From assembly GCA_938035525.1 (NCBI GenBank), contig CALHOI010000004.1:1-37057 (forward strand): DNA of 37,057 nucleotides. The letters run 5' to 3'. Shown piece after piece: positions 35,113 to 37,057 of the stretch; the first letter of the stretch is position 1; each line of letters opens with the position of its first letter. The notes beneath the pieces are model-generated. The model made no database searches, was not told the origin of the DNA, and saw only the letters and a program-made list of their open reading frames with translations. The position numbers and the translations under genes are program-made. The DNA comes from an uncultured Granulosicoccaceae bacterium. GTDB taxonomy: Bacteria > Pseudomonadota > Gammaproteobacteria > Granulosicoccales > Granulosicoccaceae.

Positions 35113-36162
35113 ATGAAGAACACAGTAAAAATCTCACTTGCTGGTCTATTTTTGATCAGCGCCAGCAATGTATTAGCCGCCCCTTGCCTTAAAGTGACCT
35201 TAACCGGTACACAAGGAGGTCCACCTGTTTTTCAGGGTCAGGCAGGCTCAGGAACGCTGGTCCAATATGGAGACGACGAAAATAACTGCTCTGCGGTTAA
35301 CCTGCAATTCGATACTGGTCGCGGCACAACACAACGTTTGTCAGAAGCAAAAACTCCTGTGGGTAAACTGCAGGCTATTTTTCTAACCCACATGCATTCA
35401 GATCACACTGAGGGACTTGCCGACATGATGCAACTGCGATGGCACTTTGCGTCTGCCGGCCCAAAGGTCGATCTGGTTTGCAGTACCGATGCAAAATCTC
35501 CTGCCGGTCATACACTCAGCTGTGCACAGTTTGCTAAGCACATTGGCGATGCGTTAATTCAATCTGGCGAAATGGCGCAACGACTGGTAGAAAACAAAAA
35601 ACGCCTTGCTGGTGGTCCTGCTGATCTTATTAACCTAATGTCTTTTGATCCAAATGAAACGGTATCGGTGGTATGGGAAAAAGATGATGTAAAAGTCAGT
35701 GCTGTGGGTTCGCGACACATCCCGGGTCATGCTTCATACCGCGTTGACACACCAGCAGGTTCAGTGGTTATAGGTGGTGATGCCGGTAACGACACGCCAA
35801 AACCACCGCGCACCAGTTCAACGTCAAGTCATGTTGAAAAACTGGCAGAAGGTGCCGATATCATTGTGCACTCCACCATCCATCCGGCAATGGGCCCGGA
35901 TAAAAACAGTGGCTTTCCACCCCCGGTTTATTTCCGCCAAAGTACAGCTGAAGATTTAGGTGCCATGGCCATGCGTACCAATAGCAAGCACCTGATGCTA
36001 ACGCACCTTATCCCACCGCTGGGCGCAAAGGCACAAGGCCCCTACCCGATTCCAGGTGGCCCGTTAACCGAGCTGGATTATGAAAGTGCGGTACGCGATG
36101 GCGGCTTCACTGGCAACGTTGTGGTTGGACAAGATCTCACTACTTTGCAATTACCGCAGTAA
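35113..36162 (+). CDS. periplasmic metallo-beta-lactamase-fold hydrolase
   Basis: 349 residues from the ATG at 35113; it has GGAGG about 12 bases upstream, whereas the ATG at 35101 abuts that site. The signal peptide MKNTVKISLAGLFLISASNVLA ends before APC. The MBL zinc ligands are in place: THMHSDHTEG (HxHxDH), a His in SRHIPGH, the bridging Asp in IGGDAGND, and a final His in LTHLIPP. The arrangement is that of the RNase Z/arylsulfatase/phosphodiesterase branch, but export to the periplasm excludes tRNA processing. The substrate is unknown. It is monocistronic with a terminator 20 bases after the stop. Confidence 0.87.
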   Translation: MKNTVKISLAGLFLISASNVLAAPCLKVTLTGTQGGPPVFQGQAGSGTLVQYGDDENNCSAVNLQFDTGRGTTQRLSEAKTPVGKLQAIFLTHMHSDHTEGLADMMQLRWHFASAGPKVDLVCSTDAKSPAGHTLSCAQFAKHIGDALIQSGEMAQRLVENKKRLAGGPADLINLMSFDPNETVSVVWEKDDVKVSAVGSRHIPGHASYRVDTPAGSVVIGGDAGNDTPKPPRTSSTSSHVEKLAEGADIIVHSTIHPAMGPDKNSGFPPPVYFRQSTAEDLGAMAMRTNSKHLMLTHLIPPLGAKAQGPYPIPGGPLTELDYESAVRDGGFTGNVVVGQDLTTLQLPQ

Positions 36163-36182
36163 AACGCGGCGGTTAACCAATG

Positions 36183-36212
36183 AAAAAGCCGACAAAGATT
36201 GTCGGCTTTTTT
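36183..36212. terminator. bidirectional rho-independent terminator
   Basis: Stem AAAAAGCCGAC/GTCGGCTTTTT (36183-36193 and 36201-36211), extendable by an A-T pair, loop of about five bases, T-run on the right and A-run on the left. It lies between the convergent hydrolase and gamma-carboxylase-like genes and can serve both. Confidence 0.93.
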
Positions 36213-36246
36213 GGTGTACTGCCTTGCTGGAGCCAAATTGACGTAA

Positions 36247-37057
36247 TCAGATAGGTAAGAATTTACGGGGTAAGTTTTTTGTTAATGGTGTTACCCAATT
36301 GACTGTTGGCTCTGTTCTTTCTATAGAGGTTAAGTCAACCAATCGATGAATTAAACTAACCGGCTCGCGCGTATTCAGTGAGCACAAGGTATCGGCATAG
36401 ACTTCCACTTTATCTGCGCTTGTCTGCGCATATTCGCTTTCCAGGAATTGCGCGTATTGCCAAATCAAATCAGGTATACAAGCCATTTTTCTGACCTGTT
36501 GGCGATTCAAATGCTCATTCGGATCAACCACAATAGAAGGCTGTCCGTTAACCACAACATAAAACTTGGCTGTACCTCGTTTGCTGCGCAATTTCATACG
36601 CCAGCTAAATCGATGTCCGGCCTCGTTCCACGCAACATTGCCCGGGATAAACCAATGTCTTAACGGCACGGTGGCTTGTAAAATCAGCCATATAGATATA
36701 CCGACAACGATAAGCAATTGAGTCAATGATTTGGCCGTAACATTTGTTTCATCTGTGATTGGCTGGCGTACATAGGTTGGCGCTTTTTTCAGTACCCGAT
36801 TATTCCACCAACTGTAAAACTGTTTGGGCCAGTCAGGATCAAAAAACAATAACGTGGCAGCGGCGGTCATCCAGGGGAATATGCCAATGTTAAATACCAG
36901 AGCATTGATGGTATGGAACACACAATAAATTAAAAATACCGGCAATCTGGTTTTGCGCCATAACAATAAAGGCGCGCCAACTAAATGCAAGGCCAATACG
37001 CCATAACTGGCTAAGGCTATCCCGGGGTCTTGCGTTAACCACTGAAAAATAGCATGT
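36247..37057 (-). CDS. vitamin K-dependent gamma-carboxylase-like (HTTM) membrane protein, 5' end outside window
   Basis: The frame is open to the right edge of the window (last full codon 37054-37056, reading HAIFQWLTQDPG...), so about 269 C-terminal residues are visible and the start is missing; the internal TTG at 36996 is not a start. Hydrophobic helices carry the HTTM/VKGC signatures LLLWRKTR, FHTINALVFNIGIFPWM and LLFFDPDWP. The hydrophilic part has HRFSWRMKLRSKRG, an IPDLIWQYAQFLE helix and a YADTLCSLNTREPVSLIHRLVDL segment. Relatives carboxylate glutamate in animals; the bacterial function is largely unknown. It converges on the hydrolase gene, sharing its terminator. Confidence 0.85.
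   Translation of the reverse strand, partial: HAIFQWLTQDPGIALASYGVLALHLVGAPLLLWRKTRLPVFLIYCVFHTINALVFNIGIFPWMTAAATLLFFDPDWPKQFYSWWNNRVLKKAPTYVRQPITDETNVTAKSLTQLLIVVGISIWLILQATVPLRHWFIPGNVAWNEAGHRFSWRMKLRSKRGTAKFYVVVNGQPSIVVDPNEHLNRQQVRKMACIPDLIWQYAQFLESEYAQTSADKVEVYADTLCSLNTREPVSLIHRLVDLTSIERTEPTVNWVTPLTKNLPRKFLPI

Overview
The window looks like ordinary chromosome of a Gram-negative gammaproteobacterium, probably marine. The support is a set of gammaproteobacterial housekeeping families (YccA-like BI-1 protein, FadH, HrpB, YceH, YidB-like protein, cardiolipin synthase), several outer-membrane-type lipoproteins, base composition in the mid-40s percent GC as judged by eye, and calcium-binding thrombospondin type-3 repeats common in marine bacteria. 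I cannot name a genus. No insertion sequence, prophage, CRISPR array or rRNA was seen. One tRNA gene (Ser, anticodon TGA) lies near the left end.

Layout. 1-5.7 kb: a hairpin cluster, tRNA-Ser, a BI-1/YccA membrane protein with two terminators, a small membrane protein, an endonuclease/exonuclease/phosphatase-fold protein, cardiolipin synthase, a HAMP-domain membrane protein and a TPR lipoprotein. 6.2-11.5 kb: a five-gene operon around a Ras/Rab-like small GTPase (coiled-coil protein, membrane protein with a roadblock/longin-like cytoplasmic segment, GTPase, PAS-like protein, hybrid-less histidine kinase) facing a convergent single-domain response regulator. 11.5-13.3 kb: a complete hipBA toxin-antitoxin pair behind an array of four evenly spaced operator-like palindromes. 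13.3-18.9 kb: fadH, hrpB and divergent yceH.

18.9-26.1 kb is the most interesting region. A six-gene, translationally coupled minus-strand operon runs EamA exporter, JAMM metalloprotease, a three-domain sulfur carrier/E1/rhodanese fusion, a CysK-like PLP enzyme, a serine acetyltransferase with a large extra C-terminal domain, and an AlaX-type tRNA-editing protein. A divergent MocR-type PLP-binding regulator sits next to it. Together these can be read as a self-contained thiocarboxylate-dependent route to cysteine or a cysteine-like amino acid, analogous to the mycobacterial Mec/CysO/CysM route and the pseudomonad Qbs system, but with the carrier fused to its own activating enzyme. The carrier's Gly-Gly is internal, so a protease would be needed to free it, and a JAMM protease is the coupled neighbour.

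26.1-37 kb: a large secreted protein with a parallel beta-helix and thrombospondin type-3 repeats (162-bp DNA repeats), a peroxiredoxin-like protein, a lipoprotein, a sugar-epimerase-like dehydrogenase, a prolyl-tRNA synthetase of the archaeal/eukaryotic type, a MobA-like nucleotidyltransferase, a YidB-like protein, a periplasmic metallo-beta-lactamase-fold hydrolase, and the 3' part of a vitamin-K-dependent gamma-carboxylase-like membrane protein cut by the window edge.
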